64,000 bases of DNA from NCBI GenBank assembly GCA_019748055.1, contig JAIEQC010000014.1, forward strand, positions 1-64,000. Reading direction: 5' to 3'. The notes below the pieces were generated by a model that did not search any database, was not told the origin of the DNA, and saw only the letters and a program-made list of their open reading frames with translations. Numbering within the stretch: position 1 is the first letter of the stretch; each line of letters begins with the position of its first letter. Made by a program: the position numbers and the translations under genes. Source of the stretch: Caulobacteraceae bacterium. GTDB taxonomy: Bacteria > Pseudomonadota > Alphaproteobacteria > Caulobacterales > Caulobacteraceae. This document shows positions 29,211 to 37,672 of the stretch, in pieces.

Positions 29211-30835
29211 GCCGCGCTGCGGGCCTTGGCCTCGACGACGTCGGCGGCTTCCGACGCCTCGGTCTCCGACAGGGCGGCGTGCATGGCCAGCCGCAGGCGC
29301 TCGGGCTTGATCGGCTTCTCGACCACGGCGGCCATGCCCTCGGCGAGGTAGGCGCGCGCGTCGTCCGGATCGGCGTTGGCGGTCAGGGCCACGATCGGCA
29401 CTTGGGCTGCGGGGCCGTCCAGGGCGCGGATGGCGCGGGTGGCCTGGACGCCGTCCATGCGCGGCATCTTGATGTCCATCAGGACCATGTCGAAGCGCCG
29501 CTCGCGCATCGCCTCGACGGCCTGGACGCCGTCCTCGGCCGTCTCTGAGGTGCAGCCGAACATCTCGCACAGGGCCTGGGCCACGATGCGGTTGGTGGCG
29601 TTGTCGTCGACGATCAGCACGTGCGGGTTCTGGACCGCGTTCAGCTCGACCAGGTCCGACACCTCGGCCGAGGTTTCGACCTGCACATGGGCGCGGGGCA
29701 GGTCCAGGTCGAAGGCGAAGGTGGCGCCGCGTCCCGGGTTGTTCTCGGCCCAGATGCGGCCGTTCATGCGGTCCACGATCTGGCGGCAGATGGCCAAGCC
29801 CAGACCGGCGCCGTCGGGGCCCGCGCCGTGCACGAAGGGTTCGAAGATGGCGTCCACGCGGTCGGGATCCACGCCGGGACCGTCGTCGCGCACGCGCGCC
29901 TCGATGCGGATGCGGTCGCCCTCGGCCCACGCCTTCAGGCCAGCCTCGACCATGCCGTTGCGGGCGAACTTCAGCGCGTTGCCGATCAGGTTGTTGAACA
30001 CCTGCTTCAGCCGTACGCCGTCTACGTGGGCGGCCAGCTCGGTGTCGCCCTCATAGCCGATCATCAGGCTGACGTCGTCCTGTGACGCGCGGGGCGCCCA
30101 CAGGGTCTGGACGTCGTCCATCAGGGCCCGAAGCGGGGTCGGTTCCTGCGTCAGTTCCAGCTCCCCGGCCTCGGCGCGCGACAGGTCCAGCGCGTCCTGC
30201 AGGATGCGCAGCAGGGTCTCGGACGACTCCACGATGGTCGAGACGTGGGCCTGGGCCTGGGCGTTCAGCGGCTGGCGGCGCAGCAGCTCGGCCACGGCCA
30301 AGACGCCGTTCATGGGCGTGCGCAGCTCATGGCTCATGATGCCCAGGAACTGGCTCTTGGCGCGTGCGGACGCGAGGGCCTGGGTCTGGGTGTCGTTGAG
30401 GAGACGTGACTGCTCAGCCAATTCGTCGGTCGCGCGACGCTGCACCTCGGCCGAGGCCTGCAGCAGGGAGGCTGCCGTGCCGACCCCGAGATAGCGCCCG
30501 TCCTTCACGACGACGAAACCGCGCATCAGCTGGCCCTGTTCGGCCTTGAGCATGACGTCGCAGACGCTCTGGAAACTCAGGCTCGCGTCCACCACCGTCG
30601 GGTCGGGGTCCATGACGTGCGAGGCGTCTCGACCCAGATACAGCGCATGTCCCAGCGGCGCGGCCAACTTCATGAGGAAGTCGTTGCGCTCGATCAGCCC
30701 CAGCGGGCGCTCGGCGACCACGACGGGGATGCACAGCAGGTCAGGATCTTCCTGAAAACGCGCGAAAAGCTGCGCGCCCGTCGCTTCGGGCGGGACGGGA
30801 TCGACCCGCTGCGTCAGGAACTCGATGGTCGGCAT
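29207..30835 (-). CDS. Cytoplasmic hybrid histidine kinase with N-terminal CBS pair
   Basis: A 542-residue soluble kinase. Residues 20-135 look like two CBS motifs (LLCIPVVVAERPLGLIERND; MRGFVVVKDGRYLGVGTA), a module that often binds adenine nucleotides. HisKA has His169 in IMSHELRTPMNG, HATPase_c has NNLIGNALKFAR and DGAGLGLAICRQ, and the receiver has Asp454 in MVLMDIKMPRMDG. No membrane segment is seen, so it should sense an internal signal, perhaps adenylate charge (inference). The C-terminal tail is acidic. Its 5' region is shared with the divergent queC promoter. Confidence 0.92.
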   Translation of the reverse strand: MPTIEFLTQRVDPVPPEATGAQLFARFQEDPDLLCIPVVVAERPLGLIERNDFLMKLAAPLGHALYLGRDASHVMDPDPTVVDASLSFQSVCDVMLKAEQGQLMRGFVVVKDGRYLGVGTAASLLQASAEVQRRATDELAEQSRLLNDTQTQALASARAKSQFLGIMSHELRTPMNGVLAVAELLRRQPLNAQAQAHVSTIVESSETLLRILQDALDLSRAEAGELELTQEPTPLRALMDDVQTLWAPRASQDDVSLMIGYEGDTELAAHVDGVRLKQVFNNLIGNALKFARNGMVEAGLKAWAEGDRIRIEARVRDDGPGVDPDRVDAIFEPFVHGAGPDGAGLGLAICRQIVDRMNGRIWAENNPGRGATFAFDLDLPRAHVQVETSAEVSDLVELNAVQNPHVLIVDDNATNRIVAQALCEMFGCTSETAEDGVQAVEAMRERRFDMVLMDIKMPRMDGVQATRAIRALDGPAAQVPIVALTANADPDDARAYLAEGMAAVVEKPIKPERLRLAMHAALSETEASEAADVVEAKARSAA

Positions 30836-30899
30836 ACTGGCCGAAACTCCGTGTTACCCTCGCAAGTTACACGCCACCCTTTGCGGAACGGTTAAGCGG

Positions 30900-30914
30900 A
30901 AAACGCGCCGTTTT
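30900..30914. other. Small inverted repeat AAAACG-CGC-CGTTTT
   Basis: A perfect 6-bp stem with a 3-base loop followed by T residues (CGTTTTTGC), in the 179-base divergent gap between the hybrid kinase and queC. It resembles a weak intrinsic terminator on the plus strand, but there is no upstream plus-strand gene in range to terminate. It could instead be an attenuator in the queC leader or an operator shared by both genes. Confidence 0.35.
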
Positions 30915-31014
30915 TGCTTCCCTGCCGTCGTAGGTGTATGAGGCGCGCCTTCCGCACATCGCCGGAACCCACCATTCGCATGCGCGCGGCCCCCGGGCCG
31001 ACCGCAGGGTCGTC

Positions 31015-31740
31015 ATGTCCGCAGTCCAGCCCGCCCCGTTCGCCGCGTCGTCAGCTCTGGTCCTGTTCTCGGGCGGCCAGGACAGCGCGACCTGCCTGGC
31101 TTGGGCGTTGGACCGGTATGCACGCGTGGAGACGGTCGGTTTCGACTACGGCCAGCGGCACGCGGTGGAGATGCAGGCGCGCCTGACCGTGCGCGCGCGG
31201 ATGGCGGGTCTGAACCCGGAGTGGGCGGCGCGGCTGGGGCCGGATCACGTGGTCGATCTTACCGGCTATGGCCGCATCGCCGAGAGCGCCCTGACGACCG
31301 AGCGCGAGATCGAGATGGACGCGCGCGGCCTGCCGACCACCTTCGTGCCCGGCCGCAATCTGGTGTTCCTGACCTGCGCCGCGGCGCTGGCGGACCGGCG
31401 GGGGCTGGAGGTGCTGGTCGGCGGCATGTGCGAGACGGACTTCAGCGGCTATCCCGACTGCCGCCGCGACACGATCGACGCCATGGAACGGGCGCTGTCG
31501 CTGGGGCTGGACAAGCCGGTAGTCGTCGAGACGCCCCTGATGCGCCTGACCAAGGCCGACACCTGGGCGCTGGCGCACGAGCTTGGCGGAGAGGCCTTGG
31601 TGCGGCTGATCGTTCAGGACAGCCACACCTGCTATCGCGGCGAGCGCGGCGACCTGCACGCCTGGGGCCACGGCTGCGGCGACTGCCCGGCCTGCGAGCT
31701 GCGGGCCCGCGGCTGGGAAGAGTGGGAGGCGCGGCCATGA
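31015..31740 (+). CDS. queC: 7-cyano-7-deazaguanine synthase
   Basis: A 241-residue ATP-dependent enzyme that converts 7-carboxy-7-deazaguanine to preQ0 for queuosine or other deazaguanine products. The PP-loop is [30 protein letters not shown] follows, and the zinc site is the cysteine set in CYRG and [10 protein letters not shown] at the end. ATG 31015 is chosen because the family begins shortly before the PP-loop. First of a tight three-gene operon; queE starts in its stop (ATGA). Confidence 0.96.
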   Translation: MSAVQPAPFAASSALVLFSGGQDSATCLAWALDRYARVETVGFDYGQRHAVEMQARLTVRARMAGLNPEWAARLGPDHVVDLTGYGRIAESALTTEREIEMDARGLPTTFVPGRNLVFLTCAAALADRRGLEVLVGGMCETDFSGYPDCRRDTIDAMERALSLGLDKPVVVETPLMRLTKADTWALAHELGGEALVRLIVQDSHTCYRGERGDLHAWGHGCGDCPACELRARGWEEWEARP

Positions 31741-32369
31741 CCTATGCGGTCAAGGAGTGCTTCCTGACGGTGCAGGGCGAGGGCGGTCAGGCGGGCCGCG
31801 CGGCGGTGTTCATGCGCTTCGCCGGATGCAACCTCTGGAACGGGCTGGAGCGGGATCGGCCGGGTGCGATCTGCGACTTCTGCGACACCGACTTCGTCGG
31901 CACGGACGGCGACGGGGGCGGGAAGTTCGCCACGGCCGAGTCGTTGGCGGACCATGTCGCGGCGCGATGGATCGGCGGAGAACGGGACCGACTGGTCGTC
32001 TGCACGGGCGGGGAGCCGCTGCTGCAGCTGGATGCCGCACTGATCGACGCCCTTCACGCGCGCCGCTTCGCCGTGGCGGTGGAGACCAATGGGACGGTGG
32101 CGGCGCCGGACGGCATCGACTGGATCTGCGTCAGCCCCAAGGCGGACGCACCGGTGGTGCAGACCCGCGGCCACGAGCTAAAGCTGGTCTTCCCCCAGCC
32201 CAAGGCCATGCCGGAACGGTTCGAGCATCTGGAGTTCGAGCGGTTCTGGCTGCAGCCCATGGACGGGCCGGACCGGGCCGCGAACACGGCGGCGGCGGTC
32301 GCCTACTGTCTGGAACACCCGCGCTGGCGCCTGAGCGTCCAGACGCACAAGTACATCGGCGTGAGATGA
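31737..32369 (+). CDS. queE: 7-carboxy-7-deazaguanine synthase (radical SAM)
   Basis: A 210-residue radical SAM enzyme making 7-carboxy-7-deazaguanine from 6-carboxytetrahydropterin. The cluster motif is the QueE variant with a 14-residue insertion, C-x14-C-x2-C, visible from [10 protein letters not shown] to [20 protein letters not shown] is the SAM-binding GGEP motif, and SVQTHKYIG near the end is conserved in QueE. Overlaps of four bases with queC before and queD after show translational coupling. Confidence 0.95.
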   Translation: MTYAVKECFLTVQGEGGQAGRAAVFMRFAGCNLWNGLERDRPGAICDFCDTDFVGTDGDGGGKFATAESLADHVAARWIGGERDRLVVCTGGEPLLQLDAALIDALHARRFAVAVETNGTVAAPDGIDWICVSPKADAPVVQTRGHELKLVFPQPKAMPERFEHLEFERFWLQPMDGPDRAANTAAAVAYCLEHPRWRLSVQTHKYIGVR

Positions 32370-32734
32370 CCCGCGTTTTCGAAGTCACCAAGGCCGCCCA
32401 TTTCGACGCGGCGCACCACTTCCCTCACGGTCCGGAGGGCAGTCCGCACCGGCGCGTGCATGGGCACTCGTTCCGGGTGGAGGCCAGCGTGCGCGGCACG
32501 CCGGGCGGCGAGATGGGGTTCGTCGTCGACCTGACGAAGCTGGAGGCGTCGCTGAAGGCGGCGGCGGCGGAGCTGGATCACGGCCTGCTGAACGAGCACC
32601 CGGGGCTGGAGACGCCCAGCCTGGAGGCCATCTGCGTCTGGTTCGCCGACCGTCTGGCGCCGGAGTTCCCGGGCCTGTCGAGGATCACGGTGCTGCGGCC
32701 CACGATCGGCGAGCGGTGCGAGCTGACGCTCTAG
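32366..32734 (+). CDS. queD: 6-pyruvoyl-tetrahydropterin synthase / QueD family protein
   Basis: A 122-residue member of COG0720, expected to make 6-carboxy-5,6,7,8-tetrahydropterin from dihydroneopterin triphosphate. The zinc histidines are in AAHHFPHG and VHGHSFRVE, and the Asp-His pair is in AELDHGLLNEHPGLETPS. Unlike E. coli QueD, the catalytic cysteine position is His (PHRRVHGH where E. coli has C-x3-HGH), and the late Glu region reads RPTIGERCEL. Operon position with queC and queE makes a QueD role likely. It overlaps the convergent lipoprotein gene by four bases. Confidence 0.9.
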   Translation: MTRVFEVTKAAHFDAAHHFPHGPEGSPHRRVHGHSFRVEASVRGTPGGEMGFVVDLTKLEASLKAAAAELDHGLLNEHPGLETPSLEAICVWFADRLAPEFPGLSRITVLRPTIGERCELTL

Positions 32735-33000
32735 CAGTCGCGTCCCGACGCCCGGCGCTGTTCACAGCGACGCTGTTCGCGTTCGTAGTCGCGCTGTTCG
32801 CGCTCGCGTTTGGCCTTGGTCTCTTCGTCGGAGGTGGTGACGGCGTCGACGCCCGCGCCGACGACCGCGCCGGTGACCTTGGCGGCGCCGCCGACGACGG
32901 CCGCGCCCGTGCCGATCACCGCGCCGACGAGGCAGCCCTGCAGCATCAGCGATCCAACTAGGATGACGGCAAGGGCGGCGGCCCGCGCGACGGTCTTCAT
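32731..33000 (-). CDS. Small glycine-zipper-like lipoprotein
   Basis: An 89-residue putative lipoprotein. MKTVARAAALAVILVGSLML is a signal peptide with lipobox LQGC. The next stretch, LVGAVIGTGAAVVGGAAKVT, is rich in small residues in a glycine-zipper pattern, followed by a charged Arg/Glu helix (KREREQRDYEREQRR) that may coil, and a terminal cysteine. Such proteins sit in the outer membrane; function unknown. The ribosome site GGGAGAA precedes ATG 33000. Confidence 0.75.
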   Translation of the reverse strand: MKTVARAAALAVILVGSLMLQGCLVGAVIGTGAAVVGGAAKVTGAVVGAGVDAVTTSDEETKAKREREQRDYEREQRRCEQRRASGRDC

Positions 33001-33084
33001 GATCGTTCTCCCGACTGGACCCGATCTAGGCCCGGTTTGGTGAACGAACACTGACCGCCGACGCGGGCCTTCTCAAGGCAGGGG

Positions 33085-33780
33085 TCAGAGGCTGTCGACC
33101 ATGACCAGTTCGGCGTCGGCGCGGGCGCGGATGGTGACGACCGGCTCGTCCTTGATGCCGGCGCCGTCGCGGGCCTTCAGCTCCACGCCGTTGACCTCGA
33201 CCTCGCCGACGGCGGGGACCAGATAGGCGCGGCGGCCTTGGGACAGGTCGTAGGTGATGGTCTCGCCGGCCTTCAGCGTCGCGCCCAGCACGCGGGCGTC
33301 GGCGTTGATCGGCAGGGCGTCGTCGCCCGCGCGACCGGACGCCAGCACCGTGAACCGGCCGGTGCGGTCGGCCTGCGGGAACTCGCGCTGGCCCCAGCTG
33401 GGCGGGGCGCCGGGGCGGTCGGTCTCGATCCAGATCTGGAAGATGGTGGTGAGCTCATCCTCCAGATTGAACTCGGCATGACGCACGCCCGTGCCCGCGC
33501 TCATGACCTGGACGTCGCCCGCGGCGGTGCGGCCCTGGTTGCCCATTGAGTCCTGGTGCGTGATCGCGCCGGTCCGGACGTAGGTGATGATCTCCATGTC
33601 GCGGTGGGGGTGGGGCGGGAAGCCCGACTTGGCCGCGATCTCGTCGTCGTTCCAGACGCGCAGGCGGCCCCAGCTCATGCGCGCCGGGTCGTAGTAGTCC
33701 GCGAAGGAGAAGTGGTGCCGGGCCTTGAGCCAGCCGTGGTCGGCTCCGCCCAGGGTCTCGAAGCGTCGAACGTCGATCAT
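33085..33780 (-). CDS. Pirin family protein
   Basis: A 231-residue bicupin of the pirin/YhhW family. FPPHPHRDMEIITYVRTGAI carries the metal histidines, with the remaining ligands in GTGVRHAEFN. Some members show quercetin 2,3-dioxygenase activity, others act as redox-sensing cofactors; neither can be claimed here. The C-terminal cupin half is less conserved. It stands alone, and its upstream region contains the 9-bp-unit hairpin. Confidence 0.92.
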   Translation of the reverse strand: MIDVRRFETLGGADHGWLKARHHFSFADYYDPARMSWGRLRVWNDDEIAAKSGFPPHPHRDMEIITYVRTGAITHQDSMGNQGRTAAGDVQVMSAGTGVRHAEFNLEDELTTIFQIWIETDRPGAPPSWGQREFPQADRTGRFTVLASGRAGDDALPINADARVLGATLKAGETITYDLSQGRRAYLVPAVGEVEVNGVELKARDGAGIKDEPVVTIRARADAELVMVDSL

Positions 33781-34124
33781 GTCGTCCTCCAGAAGGTCTG
33801 GCGCGATGCGCGCCGTTTGACGCCGATATAGGCAACAGTGTCGGTTGCGAAAAGGGGGCGCCCTCCGTGCACCTGGTGGACTCCGTGCACTTCCCGAGAA
33901 AATGAGTGCACCGAGTACACGGAGTGCATATCCTGCGTCATGCGGACGGAGCGCCGCACCGTCACGTCCAGTGTGACACAGGTTCGAACGACCGTCGGAA
34001 AGTCGCGATTCGTTTGCGCCAAGCCGCTGTTTTCCTTTTCTCTCTCAGCCGAAACCGTGACGATTCCCGCCGGGTGACCCGTCCTGACGCGCGTGGTACA
34101 GAGCGCGCGGCTTCCGAGGTTCCG
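33781..34124. other. Gene-free 344-base region between pirin and the secretin-like gene
   Basis: Both flanking genes read away from this gap, so it should hold their promoters. Its notable content is a tandem and inverted 9-bp repeat element at 33867-33932. The rest is less GC-rich in places and carries short open frames on both strands made of VHGVHQ-like repeats, which I take as translated repeats rather than genes. No clear terminator or riboswitch is seen. Confidence 0.6.
33867..33932. repeat. Inverted repeat built of 9-bp GTGCAC-type units
   Basis: Left block of three 9-base units: GTGCACCTG, GTGGACTCC, GTGCACTTC. Right block of three: GTGCACCGA, GTACACGGA, GTGCATATC. Bases 33868-33891 pair with 33905-33928 at 19 of 24 positions around a 13-base loop, so the whole could form a long hairpin. 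It resembles in unit length the array before coaD, and both may belong to one repeat family. Confidence 0.65.
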
Positions 34125-34823
34125 ATGTCCCGTCCGTCCCCGGCCGTTATCGCGGCCGTCCTGATCCTGTCGGCCGGGACCGTCTCCGAGGCGCGCGCGC
34201 AGATTTTAAGCGACGCCGCGACCCACGCGCCGCCGCAGCACTATCTGATCACCCTGCCGCCGACGCCGGTGGCCGAAGTGGCGGAGGTGGTGCTGGGGCA
34301 GACGCTGGGCATTCCGTACAAGATCGACGCCGACGTGAAGGGCGAAATGGCCTTCAGGGTCGACGGTCCCCACACGCCGCACGAGCTGGCGCGCGAGTTC
34401 GGCTATCGGCTTTGGAACGTGGACGTCGCCCTGATCGAACGGCCGTCGGACGGGATTTGGCTGATCCCCGAAAGCGAACTGCCGGCTGCCCTGGCCGCAG
34501 GCGCGACGGTGGTCAGCCCGCTGGCGACCATGCCCGCGCGTCCCGTACCGGCCGCGAAAGCGCCGGCGGTTGCAGCGGCGTCCGAGGAGGGCCCGCCGGG
34601 CTTCGATTGGTCGTGGCTGGCCTGGCTGGCGGCGGGCTGGGCAGCCGGAGCGGCCAGCGCGTTCGCGTGGCTGAGACGGAAGGCGATCGTGCCGGAACGG
34701 CCGACCGCCTTGCTGCCCTCGCCCGCGACTGCGACGCCGGTCGTCGTCGCTCCGACCGTCGAGGCGAGCACGGACGACGACTTGGTGATCCCGACCTTCG
34801 CGCCGGCCAGCCGAGAACCCTAG
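34125..34823 (+). CDS. Exported membrane-anchored protein with a secretin N0-like domain, beside gspD
   Basis: A 232-residue protein without a name I recognise. A signal peptide ends near AGTVSEARA. Residues 45-115 (PTPVAEVAEVVLGQTLGIPY, YKIDADVKGEMAFRVDG, then LAREFGYRLWNVDVALI) follow the pattern of the N0/STN domain of secretins and TonB-type receptors. A membrane segment (LAWLAAGWAAGAASAFAWL) and a basic then Pro/Thr-rich cytoplasmic tail follow. It converges on gspD with a four-base overlap, so a role as a secretion-system accessory is suggested by both fold and position. GAGG precedes ATG 34125. Confidence 0.75.
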   Translation: MSRPSPAVIAAVLILSAGTVSEARAQILSDAATHAPPQHYLITLPPTPVAEVAEVVLGQTLGIPYKIDADVKGEMAFRVDGPHTPHELAREFGYRLWNVDVALIERPSDGIWLIPESELPAALAAGATVVSPLATMPARPVPAAKAPAVAAASEEGPPGFDWSWLAWLAAGWAAGAASAFAWLRRKAIVPERPTALLPSPATATPVVVAPTVEASTDDDLVIPTFAPASREP

Positions 34824-36796
34824 AAGATCTGCGGCACCCGGGGCTGGAGGCGGGGCTGGACGGTCTCGCCCGGGGCGAGGCGGCGGTCGCGATCCACATT
34901 GTCCTCGCCGCGCAGGCGATCGTAGTTGTCCTGCGAATTCTGACGCACGTCCTCCGGCTCGCGCAGGATGGTCACACGCAGGAAGACGAACAGGGTGCGG
35001 CGGGTCGAGGTCTCGCTGCGCGAGCGGAACAGGCCACCGATGCCGGGGATGTCGGCCAGCAGGGGCACGCGGCTCTCGCGGTACCTGCGGTCGTCGCTGA
35101 TCAGGCCGCCCAGGGTGATCACCTCGCGATTGTCGGCCAGAACGGTGGTGGTGACGCTGCGCCGGTCGGTGATGAGGTCGGCCGCGCCGAAGACGGTGGT
35201 GGGGGCGAGAGACGAGACCTCCTGCGTCACCTCAAGGCGCACGACGTCGCCGTCCAGAATCCGCGGCGTCACCTTCAGCGTCACGCCGACGTCTTCCCGC
35301 TGGATGGTGGTGAAGGGGTTCAGCGTGTTGCCGTCGGTGGCGAAGGAGCCGGTGCGGAAGGGCACGTTCTGGCCGGCGACGATCTCGGCCTCCTCATTGT
35401 CCAGGACCGTCACGCTGGGGGTCGACAGCAGGTTGGCGTAGGTCGAGCGCGACAGGGCCTGGAGCAGCACGCCGAACTGGCCGTCCTCACCCGCCGCGAG
35501 CGTCAGACCTTCGGACACGGCGCCGGCGCCCGGCACGCCCAGCACGTTCAGTACGGTCGACAGGGGCACGCCCGCCTGGGTGAACGAGGTCGCGCCCGTG
35601 ACGCCCGACGCGGGGACGGCGCCGCCTGTGGCCAACTGGATTCCCAACTGTTCGCCAAGGTCGCCGGTGATCTCCACGATGGCCGCTTCGATCACGACCT
35701 GGGGGCGGCGGACGTCCAACTGGAGGATCAGGTCCTCGACCACGGCCACGGACTGGGGCGTGCCGCGCAGAACGACGGCGTTCAGCTCGCTGACGGACTG
35801 GACGGCCAGGCCGGGGAAGGCGAAGCCGACGCCGGGCGAGCGGGCGCGGGTCGACGAGGCCTCCGCACCGGGCGCGGCACCGGCGGCGGGATCCACGCCG
35901 GCGTCGGCGCGCAGGCTCTGGGTCACGGGGTTGGTGGCGTCCGCGCCCTCGCCCATCAGGCCGCGAACGACCTCGACCACGCTTTCGGCGTCGCCGAAGC
36001 GCAGGCGGACCACGCGAGTGACCGGAGCGGCCCCGCCCGGCCGATCCAGAGCGGCGGCGACGGTCCGGGCCTGTGCGACGTCCTGGGCGGAGCCCGTGAC
36101 CAGGACCGTGTTGCTGCGGCCGTCTGCGGCGACGCGGAGGCCGCCCGCATCCTGACCATAGAGATCGCGCAGGACCTGGGCCACGTCCTCGGCCGCGGCG
36201 TGCTCAAGCGACAGGCTTTCGAAGGCGGAGCCGCCGCCGCCGTCGAGCGCCTGGGCGACCTGGGCGATGCGGGCCACGTTGTCGGCATAGTCGGTGACGA
36301 CGATGGCGTTAGGTTCGGTGATCGCCTCAAGCGAGCCGAACTGGGCCACCAGCGGACGCAGGGCTCGGGCCGCCTGGTCGGACGGCAGGTTGCGCAGGCG
36401 GATCAGGCGCGTGACGACCTGCTGCTCGGATCCCGCGGTCTGGCCCGCGCTGTTCTGGATGACGGTTGACTGCGGGACGACGCGCCAGACCCTGCCGCTG
36501 CGGACCACGCCGAAGCCGTTGGTGCGCAGCACGCTCTGGAACAGGTCCCAAACGCCGTCTGCGTTCAGCGGTTGGGCCGAAACGACGGTGACCACGCCTG
36601 TGACGTTGGGATCCAGCACGATGGTGCGTCCGGTGATGCGCGCCACCTGTTCGGCCACGTCACGGATGTCGACGCCGCGCATGTTGACGACGACCTCGCC
36701 CTGGACGGGTTGGCTCTGTGCCTGAGCGACCCCGGGGGCGACGCAGGCGACACCGATCAGAAGGGCGGCGAGGCAGGCCTGGAGAAATCTTCGCAC
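34820..36796 (-). CDS. gspD: Type II secretion secretin GspD
   Basis: A 658-residue outer-membrane secretin. After a signal peptide (GVACVAPGVAQA) come the N0 domain (VVVNMRGVDIRDVAEQVARI) and N1-N3 repeats, with a Gly/Ala-rich insert in N3 (around AGVDPAAGAAPGAEASS), and the C-terminal secretin core with VPFRTGSFATDG, QREDVGVTLKVTPRI and TVFGAADLITDRRSV, ending in LFVFLRVTILREPED and a short S-domain-like tail. It forms the channel for folded substrates. The start is GTG 36796. It is last in a minus-strand run gspG-H-I-C-D, 9 bases after gspC. Confidence 0.96.
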   Translation of the reverse strand: MRRFLQACLAALLIGVACVAPGVAQAQSQPVQGEVVVNMRGVDIRDVAEQVARITGRTIVLDPNVTGVVTVVSAQPLNADGVWDLFQSVLRTNGFGVVRSGRVWRVVPQSTVIQNSAGQTAGSEQQVVTRLIRLRNLPSDQAARALRPLVAQFGSLEAITEPNAIVVTDYADNVARIAQVAQALDGGGGSAFESLSLEHAAAEDVAQVLRDLYGQDAGGLRVAADGRSNTVLVTGSAQDVAQARTVAAALDRPGGAAPVTRVVRLRFGDAESVVEVVRGLMGEGADATNPVTQSLRADAGVDPAAGAAPGAEASSTRARSPGVGFAFPGLAVQSVSELNAVVLRGTPQSVAVVEDLILQLDVRRPQVVIEAAIVEITGDLGEQLGIQLATGGAVPASGVTGATSFTQAGVPLSTVLNVLGVPGAGAVSEGLTLAAGEDGQFGVLLQALSRSTYANLLSTPSVTVLDNEEAEIVAGQNVPFRTGSFATDGNTLNPFTTIQREDVGVTLKVTPRILDGDVVRLEVTQEVSSLAPTTVFGAADLITDRRSVTTTVLADNREVITLGGLISDDRRYRESRVPLLADIPGIGGLFRSRSETSTRRTLFVFLRVTILREPEDVRQNSQDNYDRLRGEDNVDRDRRLAPGETVQPRLQPRVPQIF

Positions 36797-36805
36797 GGTC
36801 GACGC

Positions 36806-37672
36806 CTATCTGAGGGGGACGGTGAGGGAGAGGGTGCGGCCGTCGCGGACGACCTCGATGCGCAGCCGGCCGGAGGCAGCGGCGGAGGCGAACAGGTCGC
36901 GGTCGGAGTCGGGATCGCCCAGCGCCTGGCCGTTGACGCTGCGGATGACGTCGCCGGGCCGCAGGCCCGCGCGCAGCAGCTGGGGCGCGCTGTCGGGGCC
37001 GACGACGTAGCCCTGGCCCGTCGAGGTCATGCCCATGGACTCCAGCGCCTGTTGTCCGCCGGCGATGGCTGAAGCGGCAGCGGTCGACCCGGGCTGCGGA
37101 GCGACCGCGGAGGGTTGCGCCGGTGGGACCGGCGTGAAGATCGCGGGCGGCGCGGTCGCAGGAGGTGCGGCGGTCGGCGCGTCAGGAATCTGGGCCGTCC
37201 CCGGCGCCGCTCCCGCGGCCTCCGTGGGCTTTGGCAGATACAGGGCCTCACGCCGTCCCTGGACGTTGAGGATGACGCGCTCGGGTTCGATGGCCTCGAT
37301 GACGGCCGAACCGACGGGGCTTTCGCCGACACCGAAGGCCTGAACCGGTCCGTCGGCGCTGGCGATGAGGGCCGTCGAGCCGCCCGAAGCCGCGTAGATG
37401 ACGCCGCGCAGGGCAAGGCCGAGGTTGGAAACGGGGATGCCGTCGCCGGTCGTGCCGGAGGCGAAGGGATTCCAGGCCAGGACGGCTGCCAGTCCGCCGC
37501 CCTGCGCACCGGCCACCGGGGCCAGTGCGGTGGGCGTCCACACCTGGGTGCGGCCGTCGTCCCAACCGATCAGACGCCAGGTCAGGCGTGCGGCCGACAG
37601 GCCCAGGCTGACGACGACGATCACGCCGACGACCCGCATCCAGAACACCGGCGAGCGGAGGAGGGCGCTCAC
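36806..37672 (-). CDS. gspC: Type II secretion inner-membrane protein GspC with PDZ domain
   Basis: A 288-residue bitopic protein. One N-terminal membrane segment (VVGVIVVVSLGLSAARLTWR) leads to the homology region (NLGLALRGVIYA, FGVGESPVG, VILNVQGRREALYLP). A Pro/Ala-rich linker and a C-terminal PDZ-like domain follow (GLRPGDVIRSVNGQALGDP). It links the secretin to the inner-membrane platform and may select substrates. The start is GTG 37672, overlapping the gspI stop (GTGA). Confidence 0.92.
   Translation of the reverse strand: MSALLRSPVFWMRVVGVIVVVSLGLSAARLTWRLIGWDDGRTQVWTPTALAPVAGAQGGGLAAVLAWNPFASGTTGDGIPVSNLGLALRGVIYAASGGSTALIASADGPVQAFGVGESPVGSAVIEAIEPERVILNVQGRREALYLPKPTEAAGAAPGTAQIPDAPTAAPPATAPPAIFTPVPPAQPSAVAPQPGSTAAASAIAGGQQALESMGMTSTGQGYVVGPDSAPQLLRAGLRPGDVIRSVNGQALGDPDSDRDLFASAAASGRLRIEVVRDGRTLSLTVPLR

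Noticed and set aside
30836-31014. PreQ1 riboswitch in the queC leader
   Set aside because: A preQ1 switch would be expected by function, but I find neither the short H-type pseudoknot core of class I nor a class II layout; only a 6-bp hairpin is present.
33838-34077. Small open frames on both strands in the pirin/secretin-like gap
   Set aside because: The encoded peptides are VHGVHQ-type readings of 9-bp repeats and carry no independent coding signal.
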